DNA from: JAMXLO01 sp963726125
Lineage (GTDB): Bacteria; Pseudomonadota; Alphaproteobacteria; Acetobacterales; Acetobacteraceae
NCBI GenBank assembly: GCA_963726125.1
Contig: CAVSBG010000006.1
Span: forward strand, 248,001 to 312,000
DNA length: 64,000 nucleotides
Direction: 5' to 3'
Part shown: in pieces, positions 1 to 8,965 of the stretch
Position numbering within the stretch: the first letter of the stretch is position 1
Layout: each line of letters opens with the position of its first letter
Notes under the pieces: model-generated
Seen by the model: the letters and a program-made list of their open reading frames with translations, nothing else
What the model was told of the DNA's origin: nothing
The model's database searches: none
Position numbers and translations under genes: made by a program

Positions 1-2
1 CC

Positions 3-545
3 ATCCCGCGCGTGCACTTCATTGGCCTCTCCATCGGCGGCATGCTCGGCCAGGCCTTCGCACTGGAGCACGGCAGCAAGCTCGCATCCGCGATGTGGTG
101 CGACACGCTTCCCAGCACGCCGGCCGGCGCCGCTGAAGTCTGGCAGCAGCGCATCGACACGGTGCGCAACGCCAACTCGCTGACCCCGCTCGCGGACCCG
201 ACGATCGAACGCTGGCTCACCGATGCGGTGAAACAACAACGGCCAGGCCGTTGGAAGCAGATCCGCGACACCATCATCGGCACCACGCCGGCGGGCTATC
301 TCGGCTGCGTCGCCGCGATCCGCAACTTCGACTTCGTCGCGCGCCTGCCATCCGTAAAACTCCCCGTGCTCGTCGTGTGTGGCGCCGAGGATGCCGGCAC
401 GCCGCCAGTAGAGAACCGCCGCATCGCCAGCCTCGTACCCGGCGCGCGCTATGAGGAAATCGCCAACGCCCGACACTTCCCCAACGTCGAGCACCCCGAA
501 ACGTTCAACCGCATCATGCTCGGCTGGCTACAGTCGCAGCGCTGA
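3..545 (+). CDS. alpha/beta hydrolase, 5'-truncated by window edge
   Basis: The reading frame is open from the first bases of the window, so the true start lies upstream. The visible part begins just before the nucleophile elbow (GLSIGG, G-x-S-x-G). Candidate acid and base are Asp in CGAEDAGTPP and His in NARHFPNVEH near the C-terminus, in the usual order Ser-Asp-His. The spacing and sequence style resemble 3-oxoadipate enol-lactonase/PcaD-like and related esterases. It is followed after 11 bp by an SDR gene on the same strand, so the two probably form an operon for turnover of a small carbonyl or lactone compound. The substrate cannot be read from sequence. Confidence 0.8.
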   Translation: MPRVHFIGLSIGGMLGQAFALEHGSKLASAMWCDTLPSTPAGAAEVWQQRIDTVRNANSLTPLADPTIERWLTDAVKQQRPGRWKQIRDTIIGTTPAGYLGCVAAIRNFDFVARLPSVKLPVLVVCGAEDAGTPPVENRRIASLVPGARYEEIANARHFPNVEHPETFNRIMLGWLQSQR

Positions 546-556
546 AAGGACCCGCC

Positions 557-1336
557 ATGCGTCTCGCCAACAAGATCGGCATCGTAACAGCTGCGGCATC
601 CGGCATGGGTCGCGCTGGCGCGCTTCGCTTCGCACAGGAAGGTGCTGCCGTCGCTGTGGTGGACCTCGACGAGGCCGCCGCCAACGCAGTGGTCCAGCAG
701 ATCACCGACGCCGGCGGCAAGGCCATCGCGCTCGCCGGTGACCTCCTCCAGGACTCGTTCGCCCGCGAGATCGTCCGCCGCACCGCCAACACGTTCGGCG
801 GCCTTGATTTCGTTTGGAACCATGTCGGCCATCCCGGCCCCGCCGCGATCGAGGGCATCGACTGGAAAGACTACGAACTCGCAATGAACCTAAATGTCCG
901 CACGGTCCTGGTCACCACGGAGGCCGCCATCCCCGAACTGCGCGCACGCGGCGGCGGCGCCTTGCTCTATACCGCATCCACCTCCGGCCTAACCGGGTCC
1001 CAATTCAGCCCGGTCTACAACATCGCCAAGTTCGGTGTCGTCGGCCTGGTCCACGGCCTGTCGAAGCGCTACGCGCGCGAAAAGATCCGGGTGAACGCCG
1101 TCTGCCCCGGCCCGACCGACACGCCCATGCTGCGCGTGTTCGTCGCCCGACCCGACAGCCAACTGCCACCCGGCGAGACAGCGGAAACACTCGTGCAGAA
1201 GCGCGGCGGGCAAGTCCCCATGGGCCGCCCCGCGCGCCCCGAGGAAATCGCCAACGCCGCGTTGTTCCTGATCTCCGACGAAGCGTCCTACATCACCGGC
1301 GTGGCGCTTCCCATCGACGGCGGTGCCACCGCGTAG
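557..1336 (+). CDS. SDR family NAD(P)-dependent oxidoreductase
   Basis: A 259-residue classical short-chain dehydrogenase. The Rossmann glycine motif is at residues 11-19 (TAAASGMGR), and an acidic residue after beta-2 (VVDLD, around 36-38) favours NAD over NADP. The catalytic Ser is around 141-143, with Tyr154 and Lys158 in YNIAK. The usual NNAG motif is altered to NHVG at 88-91, a modest deviation. The C-terminus IDGGATA is typical of the FabG-like group. It lies 11 bp after the hydrolase gene and 87 bp before an MHS transporter, suggesting one catabolic transcription unit. Specificity is unknown. Confidence 0.88.
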   Translation: MRLANKIGIVTAAASGMGRAGALRFAQEGAAVAVVDLDEAAANAVVQQITDAGGKAIALAGDLLQDSFAREIVRRTANTFGGLDFVWNHVGHPGPAAIEGIDWKDYELAMNLNVRTVLVTTEAAIPELRARGGGALLYTASTSGLTGSQFSPVYNIAKFGVVGLVHGLSKRYAREKIRVNAVCPGPTDTPMLRVFVARPDSQLPPGETAETLVQKRGGQVPMGRPARPEEIANAALFLISDEASYITGVALPIDGGATA

Positions 1337-1423
1337 CCCTCGCGACCAATTGATGCTCACACGGCCGGCCCATCACCTTTCGTCCCGCGTTCCCGTTCAC
1401 TGGCCCGATCGGAAGGGGACACC

Positions 1424-2773
1424 ATGTCGAGCATCACGGCACAGCCGGCATTGCAGGAAGACCAACTCAGCGAGCAGGAGCATCAGGCGCAGCTTCGCCG
1501 GGCCGTGATTGCCAGCACCGTGGGCACCACCATCGAGTGGTACGACTTCTTCCTCTACAGCACTGTCACCGGCCTGATATTCGCGAAACTCTACTTCCCC
1601 CATTCCGATCCATTGGTCGGCACACTGGAAGCGTTCGCGATCTACGCCGTCGGTTTCGCGGCACGCCCCATCGGCGCGGCGATCTTTGGGCATTGGGGTG
1701 ATCGGCTCGGCCGCAAGTCCGCACTGATCGCAACACTCATGCTGATGGGCATCGCCACCTTCCTCGTCGGCCTCGTGCCAACCTACGACAGTATCGGCAT
1801 CTGGGGCGCAATCCTGCTTACCCTGTTGCGCTTCATCCAGGGCGTGGGCGTGGGCGGCGAATGGGGCGGCTCTGTGCTTCTCTCGATGGAGTGGGCACGC
1901 ACCAGCCATCACCGAGGCTTCGTCGCATCATGGCCACAGTTCGGCGTGCCGTCGGGACTGTTCCTCGCCAACCTCGCGGTGCTGACCTTCAGCACGATGT
2001 CCGGCGATGCGTTCCTGTCGTGGGGCTGGCGAATCCCGTTCCTGATCAGCATCGTCCTGGTCGCGATCGGTCTTTGGATACGGCTTGGCATTCTGGAAAC
2101 ACCAACGTTCCGCCGTCTGGTCGCGGAAAACCGCGTCGAGCGCGCGCCGGTGATGGAAGTGTTCCGCCTGCAGGCAAAGGAGGTGTTCCTCAGCGCGTTC
2201 GTGCGCATGGCTGAACAGGCGCCGTTCTACATTTTCACCGCCTTCGTGTTCGCCTATGGCACCGGCACACTCAAGGTGTCGCGCGACATGTTGCTGGCCG
2301 CGGTGCTGGCGGCATCGCTCCTGTCATTCTTCTCGATCCCGTTCGCCGGACATCTGTCGGACAGGTTCGGGCGCCGGCGCATCTACATCATCGGTGCTAT
2401 CGCAACTGGCGTGTTCGGCTGGATCTACTTTGCCATGCTCGACACGCTGGCGCCGTTCTGGATTTTTGCGGCGATCGTTCTGTCACTGATACCACACGAC
2501 ATCATGTACGGTCCGCAGGCGGCATTGATCGCCGAAAGCTTCACCGGCCGCCTGCGCTATACCGGCGCCTCCATTGGCTACCAGCTCGCATCGATCATCG
2601 CCGGTGGCCCTGCCCCGCTGATTGCGGCCGCGCTGTTCGCGACATACCGGTCCTGGGTTGCGATCTCGGTCTATATATCGGTATGCGCGGTGATCAGCGT
2701 CGTGGCAGCTGCATTGATGCGCGACTACACCGGACAGGACATTTCGGAGGAGTACGGGTTCGACAAGGCGTAG
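1424..2773 (+). CDS. MFS transporter, metabolite:H+ symporter (MHS) family
   Basis: A 449-residue protein with about twelve hydrophobic segments. The motif GTTIEWYDFFLY near residues 36-47 at the start of TM1 is the signature of the metabolite:H+ symporter family (ProP, ShiA, KgtP relatives). The TM2-3 loop GHWGDRLGRK and the matching GHLSDRFGRRR in the second half are the duplicated MFS loop motifs. It would import an organic acid or zwitterion at the inner membrane. Its position after a hydrolase and an SDR suggests it brings in their substrate; that link is an inference from context. Confidence 0.88.
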   Translation: MSSITAQPALQEDQLSEQEHQAQLRRAVIASTVGTTIEWYDFFLYSTVTGLIFAKLYFPHSDPLVGTLEAFAIYAVGFAARPIGAAIFGHWGDRLGRKSALIATLMLMGIATFLVGLVPTYDSIGIWGAILLTLLRFIQGVGVGGEWGGSVLLSMEWARTSHHRGFVASWPQFGVPSGLFLANLAVLTFSTMSGDAFLSWGWRIPFLISIVLVAIGLWIRLGILETPTFRRLVAENRVERAPVMEVFRLQAKEVFLSAFVRMAEQAPFYIFTAFVFAYGTGTLKVSRDMLLAAVLAASLLSFFSIPFAGHLSDRFGRRRIYIIGAIATGVFGWIYFAMLDTLAPFWIFAAIVLSLIPHDIMYGPQAALIAESFTGRLRYTGASIGYQLASIIAGGPAPLIAAALFATYRSWVAISVYISVCAVISVVAAALMRDYTGQDISEEYGFDKA

Positions 2774-2820
2774 GCGGCGCGCCCTCCCCTGCCCTGCGCA
2801 GGAGAGCGCACGCCACCAAA

Positions 2821-3918
2821 TCACGCATTGCCGGGCATCGGTCCGACGTACTCCGACTGAGGCCGGATCAACCGCCCACCCGCCTGCTGTTCCAGTGCGT
2901 GTGCAATCCACCCCACCACGCGTGCCACTGCGAACGCACCGGTGAAGGCATCCCGTGGCAGGCCGAGCGCCTCTAGCAATAACGCAGTGTAGAACTCATG
3001 ATTCGTCTGGAGTGACCGCTGCGGCTTGCGTTTCTCCAACACGACCAGCGCCGCGGCCTCCACCGCCTCGGCATAGCGCAGCCGCCCCACGTTGCGGTTC
3101 AGCTTCGCCACCACCGCCTTCACCACGTCGCAGCGTGGATCGCGTACGCGATACATGCGGTGGCCAAATCCCATCAGCCGATCACCGCGCATCACTGCGG
3201 CGTCCAGCCAGGATTCGGCGTTCTCCACCGGACCGATCGCATCGAGCATATCGAGCACCGGCCCGGGCGCACCGCCATGTAGCGGCCCCTTCAACGAACA
3301 CAGCGCCGCGGTTACCGCATCGGACAGTGTTGCCTCGGTGGAGGCGGTCACGCGCGCGGTGAAGGTCGAGGCGTTCAGGCCATGATCCATCGAGCACAGC
3401 AGATACGTCTCCAACGCGTCCGCATCCTCGCGCGACGGGACGACGCCGTTCAGCATGGACAGGAAATCTACCGCATGACCGGCCATCGGATCAGGCGCGA
3501 CCGGCGCCTGGCCGTTGCGCAAGCGGATCGCAGCCGCCAGCCCCACCGCCACAGTCGCGGTCAGCAGCAATGGTGCATCCGCCGCATCATCCGGTACGCT
3601 CGCCAGCAGCAAACGCACCGCGGCCATCGGTGGCAGCCGTCCCGCCAGCGGCAACAGTTCGCGAAGTTGCTCGAACACACGGACACGCGCGGCGCCGAGA
3701 TCGCGACGCAGCACATCTTCCGCCAGGGGCCGCGGCACGAAGTCCTGCCACAGCAAACCGGCCAGCCATTCGAAGCTGCGGTGTCCCGCGATCTTCTCCA
3801 GACGGTGGCCGCGCAGGATCAGCGCGCCAGCCTCGCCATCGACCTTGCTCAGCACGGTCTCAGCCGCGACGACGTTCTCCAGGCCGTCCGCGACATTGCT
3901 TGTCTCGCCACGCGGCAT
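2821..3918 (-). CDS. citrate synthase family protein with Glu in place of the catalytic Asp
   Basis: A 365-residue citrate/methylcitrate synthase homologue that would condense an acyl-CoA with an oxo-acid. I chose the ATG at 3918 because GGAGG lies 6 bases upstream. Conserved residues seen: His179 (DHGLNAST, oxaloacetate-binding His), His214 (GPLHGG), His253 (GFGHRMY), Arg in DPR, and the C-terminal GWIAHALEQ and LIRP. The position of the general-base Asp of citrate synthases (NVDF in the family) reads NHEF here, giving Glu308. It is divergent from a second citrate synthase homologue with 78 bp between starts. A role as a subunit or paralogue acting on a different acyl-CoA is possible. Confidence 0.85.
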   Translation of the reverse strand: MPRGETSNVADGLENVVAAETVLSKVDGEAGALILRGHRLEKIAGHRSFEWLAGLLWQDFVPRPLAEDVLRRDLGAARVRVFEQLRELLPLAGRLPPMAAVRLLLASVPDDAADAPLLLTATVAVGLAAAIRLRNGQAPVAPDPMAGHAVDFLSMLNGVVPSREDADALETYLLCSMDHGLNASTFTARVTASTEATLSDAVTAALCSLKGPLHGGAPGPVLDMLDAIGPVENAESWLDAAVMRGDRLMGFGHRMYRVRDPRCDVVKAVVAKLNRNVGRLRYAEAVEAAALVVLEKRKPQRSLQTNHEFYTALLLEALGLPRDAFTGAFAVARVVGWIAHALEQQAGGRLIRPQSEYVGPMPGNA

Positions 3919-3977
3919 GTCATCCTCCTTTGCCGATCGAGGGCTGCATGGCATACATGTCGCTACACTTCGTCAAT

Positions 3978-3987
3978 CTTGATCAAG
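3978..3987. promoter_or_regulatory. candidate palindromic operator between divergent citrate synthase genes
   Basis: A perfect 10-bp palindrome (CTTGATCAAG) sits 10 bases upstream of the start of the HTH-citrate synthase gene, within the 78-bp divergent spacer. Its position would suit autoregulation by the HTH domain encoded next to it. This is a guess from position only; a 10-bp palindrome can occur by chance. Confidence 0.25.
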
Positions 3988-3996
3988 AGAATCAAT

Positions 3997-5184
3997 ATGT
4001 CGCTTGACGACGTCACCGTCCCGACGCGCTGGCTGACCGCCGAGCAGGCGACCGCGCAGCTTCGCGTGTCCCGCCAGACGCTCTACGCCTATGTCAGCCG
4101 AGGTCGCATCGGCGTGACCGCCGCGCCCGATGAACCGCGTCGCAGCCTGTACGACGCAACCGACGTCCACCGCCTCGCCGAACGCAGCCGCACCGGCCGC
4201 AGCCGCCGCGCCGTTGCGGCCTCGACGATAAGCTGGGGCGAGCCGATCCTGGCGTCGGCGATCACGCGGATCGAGGGCGGTCGTCTTGAGTATCGCGGCC
4301 AGGATGCGATTGCGCTCGCCGAGACCGCGACGCTGGAGGAGGTTGCCGCGTTGCTATGGCAGATCGATGCGCTGCCAAAATCCGGATCCGGCATCGGCGC
4401 CGCCTGGCCGCGCGCGCGGTTGGAAGTCGGCGCAGCGGAACGTTGCATTGCCGTGATGGCGGAGCTGGCGACTGCCGGCCGCTGGACCGGCCGCATCGAA
4501 GGGGTGTTGCCGGATGCCGTGCGGATCCTGGACCGCATCGCCTGGGCAGCCGCCGGCCTGCCCGGCATCGAGGTTCGCGTCTCGACACGACCGATGCATT
4601 TGCGGCTGGCGGCCGCTTGGGGCGTCGGCGAGAAGGCGGCGGACATGATCCGGCGCGTACTGGTGTTGATCGCGGACCACGAGCTGAACACGTCCACCTA
4701 CGCCACGCGCGTGGTGGCCTCGACGCGCGCGCCGCTCGGTGCCTGTATTCTGGCGGGCCTGACTGCTCTGATCGGGCCGCTGCACGGCGGCATGACCAAC
4801 GAGGTGCGCGCCTTGCTGGCTGAACCAGGGGTGATCGCCGACCCCGCTGGGGCCGTGGCGATCCGGCTGGCACGCGGCGAGCGGATCCCGGCATTCGGCC
4901 AGCCGCTATACCCGGATGGCGATCCCAGGGCCGCTGCGCTGCTGTCCCGCCTGGAGATACGCGGCACGCCGGAGCAACTGGTGGAGGCGATGCAGGCCAT
5001 GACGGGGATCCGCCCCAACATCGATTTCGCGCTGGTGATGGTGGAACAGCGGCTGCGGCTGCCAACCGGCGCTGCCTTCGCCCTGTTCGCGATCGGGCGC
5101 ACTGTCGGGTGGATCGCGCATGCGCTGGAGCAGTGGCGGGACGGGACGCTGATCCGGCCGCGCGCGGTGTATCCGGTGGCGTGA
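3997..5184 (+). CDS. HTH domain-citrate synthase fusion, Gln in place of a catalytic His
   Basis: A 395-residue protein. Residues 11-65 form an excisionase/MerR-like winged HTH (WLTAEQATAQLRVSRQTLYA), followed by an Arg-rich linker and a citrate synthase fold. Conserved citrate synthase residues: His228 (DHELNTST), His263 (GPLHGG), Asp343 (NIDF), and the GWIAHALEQ and LIRPR C-terminal motifs. The third catalytic His of the family (GFGHPLY in homologues) is Gln302 here (AFGQPLY, codon CAG at 4900-4902). The ATG at 3997 places the HTH domain at the very N-terminus. HTH-bearing citrate synthases are a known alphaproteobacterial group. The divergent partner gene lacks a different catalytic residue. 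Confidence 0.85.
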   Translation: MSLDDVTVPTRWLTAEQATAQLRVSRQTLYAYVSRGRIGVTAAPDEPRRSLYDATDVHRLAERSRTGRSRRAVAASTISWGEPILASAITRIEGGRLEYRGQDAIALAETATLEEVAALLWQIDALPKSGSGIGAAWPRARLEVGAAERCIAVMAELATAGRWTGRIEGVLPDAVRILDRIAWAAAGLPGIEVRVSTRPMHLRLAAAWGVGEKAADMIRRVLVLIADHELNTSTYATRVVASTRAPLGACILAGLTALIGPLHGGMTNEVRALLAEPGVIADPAGAVAIRLARGERIPAFGQPLYPDGDPRAAALLSRLEIRGTPEQLVEAMQAMTGIRPNIDFALVMVEQRLRLPTGAAFALFAIGRTVGWIAHALEQWRDGTLIRPRAVYPVA

Positions 5185-5464
5185 GTGACGTGCTGCGGGG
5201 CGCGGGGAGATAGCGACCCCGCCTGGCCACCGTGATCGGGTGAATGCCACCGCTGGGTAATCACGAAGTCTCCCCTCTCCCGCGCAGCTCCCGCGCAGCG
5301 GAGGAGGTCGGGAGGGGGTCTTGCATATTGTGGCACTCCCACCCCCTCCCCAGTCTTCGGCCTTGGTCCACTTCGCGGCCCAAGCCTGCAAGGCGCGCAG
5401 GAGTTTGTGCGACGCGCGTTCGTTGACAACCGGCCCGGTTGGACCTAGAGGCGCCGTTCCGCAC

Positions 5465-5550
5465 GGAGGGGTGCCCGAGTGGCTAAAGGGGACGGACTGT
5501 AAATCCGTTGGCGACAGCCTACGTTGGTTCAAATCCAACCCCCTCCACCA
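5465..5550 (+). tRNA. tRNA-Tyr (GTA)
   Basis: An 86-nt class II tRNA with CCA encoded. The acceptor stem GGAGGGG pairs with CCCCTCC. The anticodon loop CTGTAAA gives anticodon GTA at 5499-5501. There is a long variable arm, and a T-arm GTTGG/CCAAC around TTCAAAT. Confidence 0.97.
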
Positions 5551-6356
5551 GCGACTTCCCGACAACCGCGGCTACGCCGGCTCGCTCCACACAATTGACA
5601 GGGCGGTCGTGGCTCACCTCGATCACAGCATCGCCCCTGAAACCGGTATGCAACTCTTTGAGTCGCACTCCAGTCGCCGGGGACTACCGGACGAATCGGG
5701 GAGAATATTCAGATGCACAGGTCACCAATGCGGGCTGGAGCCGCGCGCTGCTTCCTCGCGCGCGGGGAGTCACCACCGGCGAAGCCGCCGAGCTTTCCGC
5801 CTCTGCCGGAGGGAAGCATTCCTCCGATCAGCAAGCCGCAGCCGCCGACGCGCCCACCGGGGGATTGATCAGCCGCGGGGACGCGCATCAGCGCCGGCAG
5901 CCGCTCGGCGACGAGTGCCAGCAGTTCGGAAGCGGGTATTGTATTTCGCTGCGGCTCGCCATCACGGTGCGGGCTGACCGCCGCGCCGGCTTCGCGCGTC
6001 TCAGGCGTGCTGCGCTATTCCAGAACAAACGGGCGTAAGACAGCCCCGGCGCATCGTTGGCACGGCCGTGCCGTTACAGCACACTTTGGGCCGAGGCACC
6101 GCCGGCTGACTGCCCGCTGGACCCGTGGTTCGCAATTCGTCCTCAGGAACGACCTGAAGGACCATGATGACTTGGCGTTGGTATTACTTTCATCCCGCAT
6201 AGCATGCTTGTTTATACTGTTATCTGAGAGGTGTATACTATCACTCCTAAGTGACGATCCGGCCAACACTGCCCACAGCTGACGCACACCTTAACCTGCC
6301 ATTAGCAAGTTTGGTCCAATTGGCCAGGGGTCAGGAAGCTAGCGGGAGAACAGCTG
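5551..6356. other. 806-bp intergenic stretch, no convincing gene
   Basis: Lies between tRNA-Tyr and the GDSL autotransporter gene. Short frames exist, including a Pro-rich one around 5712-5867 of about 50 codons, but none has a good ribosome site or recognisable homology. Positions 6180-6250 are locally AT-rich (TATACT at 6234-6239) and may hold the promoter of the downstream gene, although I could not match a -35 box at normal spacing. Confidence 0.5.
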
Positions 6357-8336
6357 ATGGGGCGACTTGCTTGGCGGATATCGCAACAAGCTGTGCTGAC
6401 GCGCGCCCGCCGGCTCGCCGGAATTGGATGCCTGTCGGCCATCACCGTGTGTGCCCCAGGCGTCGCCAGTGCGGCGGCGCTCGACCAATTCGTGGGGTTC
6501 GGCGACAGCACCATGGACAGTGGGTATTTTCGCTATGGTTCGACGGGCGGCCTCTTCGCACTGGGCGCCGCGTCGGCGACGGCGGTCGATGCGGGAATCC
6601 AATCGGCCGTCGCAGCGGGCGCGAGCGGTGCCTTCGTGGGACCGGGGGTGGTCAGCACCACATTGCTGGCCGGACGATTTGGCCTCAGCGCGTTGCCGGT
6701 GACAATTCCTGGCGGCGGAACCAACTATGCCAACGGCTCTGCCCAGACGGTCCCCACCACACCGGCCGACGGCTATATAAATGGGTTCTTCAACAATGTG
6801 CCTGCCGTCCAACAGATCTCTAATTACCTCGCGACTGTTAACTATGCTGCCAATCCCGACGCTCTTTATATGATCAACACAGGCGCCAATGACCTGTTCT
6901 GGATGCAGTCGCAACAGTCGAGCCTTTCACCCCAGCAACTCGAGCAGACCTATATGCGGCCGTGGTCCGCCACCCTGGCCGGCAGTGTCGCGGCCTTGCA
7001 GGCAGACGGTGCACGCACCATCGTGGTGCTCAATTTCAACGAGTACGCCAGGCTGGTTGACGCAAACGGAAATCTCAGCGCTGCGGGTGCCACGGATGTT
7101 GCCGAGGCGCAGACCTACGGAGCGCTGATCTGGTCATCCCTCAGCGCAGCGGGCGTGAACTTCGTTCCCGCCGACATCAGCAGCCTGTTCAAATATGTGG
7201 CGCAGAATCCGACCAAGTTCGGATTTGATGCCCCCAACGTGCTGGCGTCCAATCCAGCATGCGGGACAACCAGCAGCCTCGTGTGCAGCCCAGCCATACT
7301 CGTCGCTGCCAACGCTGAGCAGACCCATCTGTGGGCGGACGATGTTCACCTGACCACGGCGGGACAGATCATTGAGGCGGACTATATCTACAGCCTGCTG
7401 ACTGCACCGAGACAGATTTCCCTGCTGGCGGAAGGCGCCGTGCAGGTGGGCCTGGCGCGTGCCACCACCATCCAGCAGCAGATCGATCTGTCCTCGGAGC
7501 ATCGCGGGCCGAATGGCATCAACATCTGGACCAGCGCCGGAGCCAGCGGCCTCACCGTCAAGAACGCACCCAACTTTCCCAATGTTTCCGGTCCGCCGTT
7601 CGGTGGCACGGTCGGCGCCGACTATCTGTTGCCCGGAGGGGTCATCGTCGGTGCTGCGTTCACGGCGGGTGGCATGGCGCAGCGGTTCTCCACCGGCGGC
7701 AACTACACGGAGGCGGATGAGGCGATCAGCCTCTATGCCGCCTACCGGTCCGGGCCGGCGTGGGGCAACGTCGTCGCGGGCTATGGCTTGCTGCAGGACC
7801 ACGTCGCGCGTCAGGTGGCGCTCGGGATCTTCACCGACCAGAACAGCGCCGACACGAATGGGCACTCACTTGGACTGGCGCTGCGAGGCGGCGGCGATTT
7901 CCAGTTTGGCCAGGCCACCACCGGTCCGGTGGCGGGGATGGTGCTGCAACAGGTGCGGCTGAATGGCTTCGCCGAGACTGGCACCAGCGGCATCACGGCC
8001 CTGGCGTTCAGCGAGCAGACACGCAATTCGGCGGTCAGCCAGCTTGGCTGGCGTGGGTCGGTGGAACTGGGCGACTGGCAACCCTTTGCCGAGGTGGCCT
8101 GGAACCATGAATGGGGCGGCAAGAACCGCACTGTGACGGCCTCGCTCACCTCGATCGCGGCCCCGCCATTCACCGAGGCTGCTGCACCCGTCGGTTCCAA
8201 CTGGGCCACCGCATTGCTCGGCGTTTCCTACAAGCTCAGTTCGCAGGTGATCCTGCGCGGTGCGGTTTCGGCGGTGATCGACAATCCGCAGGTGATCAGC
8301 TACGGGGGCGAGTTGGGCTTGAACATCAGCTTTTGA
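6357..8336 (+). CDS. autotransporter GDSL (SGNH) esterase/lipase
   Basis: A 659-residue type V secreted protein. A signal peptide of about 40 residues ends near GVASA. The passenger is an SGNH hydrolase: block I FGDSTMDSG with Ser51, block III INTGANDLFW, and block V DDVHLT supplying Asp and His. After a linker (around 355-390) the C-terminal 270 residues have alternating hydrophobic beta-strands and end in Phe (LGLNISF), as in an outer-membrane autotransporter barrel. GGGAG lies 8 bases before the ATG. It should be displayed on, or act at, the cell surface as an ester hydrolase, as EstA-type autotransporters do. It stands alone between long intergenic regions. Confidence 0.9.
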   Translation: MGRLAWRISQQAVLTRARRLAGIGCLSAITVCAPGVASAAALDQFVGFGDSTMDSGYFRYGSTGGLFALGAASATAVDAGIQSAVAAGASGAFVGPGVVSTTLLAGRFGLSALPVTIPGGGTNYANGSAQTVPTTPADGYINGFFNNVPAVQQISNYLATVNYAANPDALYMINTGANDLFWMQSQQSSLSPQQLEQTYMRPWSATLAGSVAALQADGARTIVVLNFNEYARLVDANGNLSAAGATDVAEAQTYGALIWSSLSAAGVNFVPADISSLFKYVAQNPTKFGFDAPNVLASNPACGTTSSLVCSPAILVAANAEQTHLWADDVHLTTAGQIIEADYIYSLLTAPRQISLLAEGAVQVGLARATTIQQQIDLSSEHRGPNGINIWTSAGASGLTVKNAPNFPNVSGPPFGGTVGADYLLPGGVIVGAAFTAGGMAQRFSTGGNYTEADEAISLYAAYRSGPAWGNVVAGYGLLQDHVARQVALGIFTDQNSADTNGHSLGLALRGGGDFQFGQATTGPVAGMVLQQVRLNGFAETGTSGITALAFSEQTRNSAVSQLGWRGSVELGDWQPFAEVAWNHEWGGKNRTVTASLTSIAAPPFTEAAAPVGSNWATALLGVSYKLSSQVILRGAVSAVIDNPQVISYGGELGLNISF

Positions 8337-8581
8337 AGCTGCCGCCTAATCACTGGCGGGACGAGCGCTTTGCACCGTTGCGCACACTGCGGCTCCACCG
8401 CGATGAACCTCAGGACCCGCTCCGGAGTGGTCTATACAGCCGTATCAACAGGAACCCATGACGGCAATAGATGCGCCCGGCCGCCGCACGCCCGAGGCTC
8501 AGCGTCAGCGTGCCGAGCGCAGCAACAGGGCTGTGACGACGCGCGCCGCGGAAACCGCGGAACGTGCCGTCGCCAACCGGC

Positions 8582-8965
8582 CTATCCGCGCTGGATAAGC
8601 TCGATCGACACGTTCTGTGGCGCCGTCAGGAAGGCGATCCGCACCCCTGGTCGTATCGTCTTCGGTTCCATGGTGAACGCGACGCCCTTGCCCTTCAGCT
8701 CCGCCACCGCGGCGTCGATGTTCTCCACCGTCAGCCCGAAGTGATCGAGCCCCATATACGGCGTCTGCGGCGAGGCGGCGGTCGCTGCGGGATCCGCCTT
8801 GGCAATGAAGATCTGCTGCCCGGTCAGGTTCAGGTCGAACCGCGTGGAGCCATCTGGCTGCGGCGTGCGGATCACCTCGGCGCCCAGCTTATCAGCGTAC
8901 CAGTCCGCCGTGGCCGCTGGGTCCGGCGACCGCAGGTGGATGTGCTCCCAGATGTACTTGGCCAT
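8582..8965 (-). CDS. VOC family (glyoxalase-like) protein
   Basis: A 127-residue protein with two beta-alpha-beta-beta-beta modules typical of the vicinal oxygen chelate fold. Candidate metal ligands are His in WEHIHLRS near the N-terminus, His in LDHFGLTVENID at mid-protein, and Glu in SIELIQ at the C-terminus. The reaction (lyase, dioxygenase or resistance protein) cannot be assigned. It is monocistronic, convergent with the GDSL gene. Confidence 0.8.
   Translation of the reverse strand: MAKYIWEHIHLRSPDPAATADWYADKLGAEVIRTPQPDGSTRFDLNLTGQQIFIAKADPAATAASPQTPYMGLDHFGLTVENIDAAVAELKGKGVAFTMEPKTIRPGVRIAFLTAPQNVSIELIQRG

Noticed and set aside
5508..6038. 176-codon frame after tRNA-Tyr
   Set aside because: It starts inside the tRNA gene, has no ribosome site and no recognisable domain.
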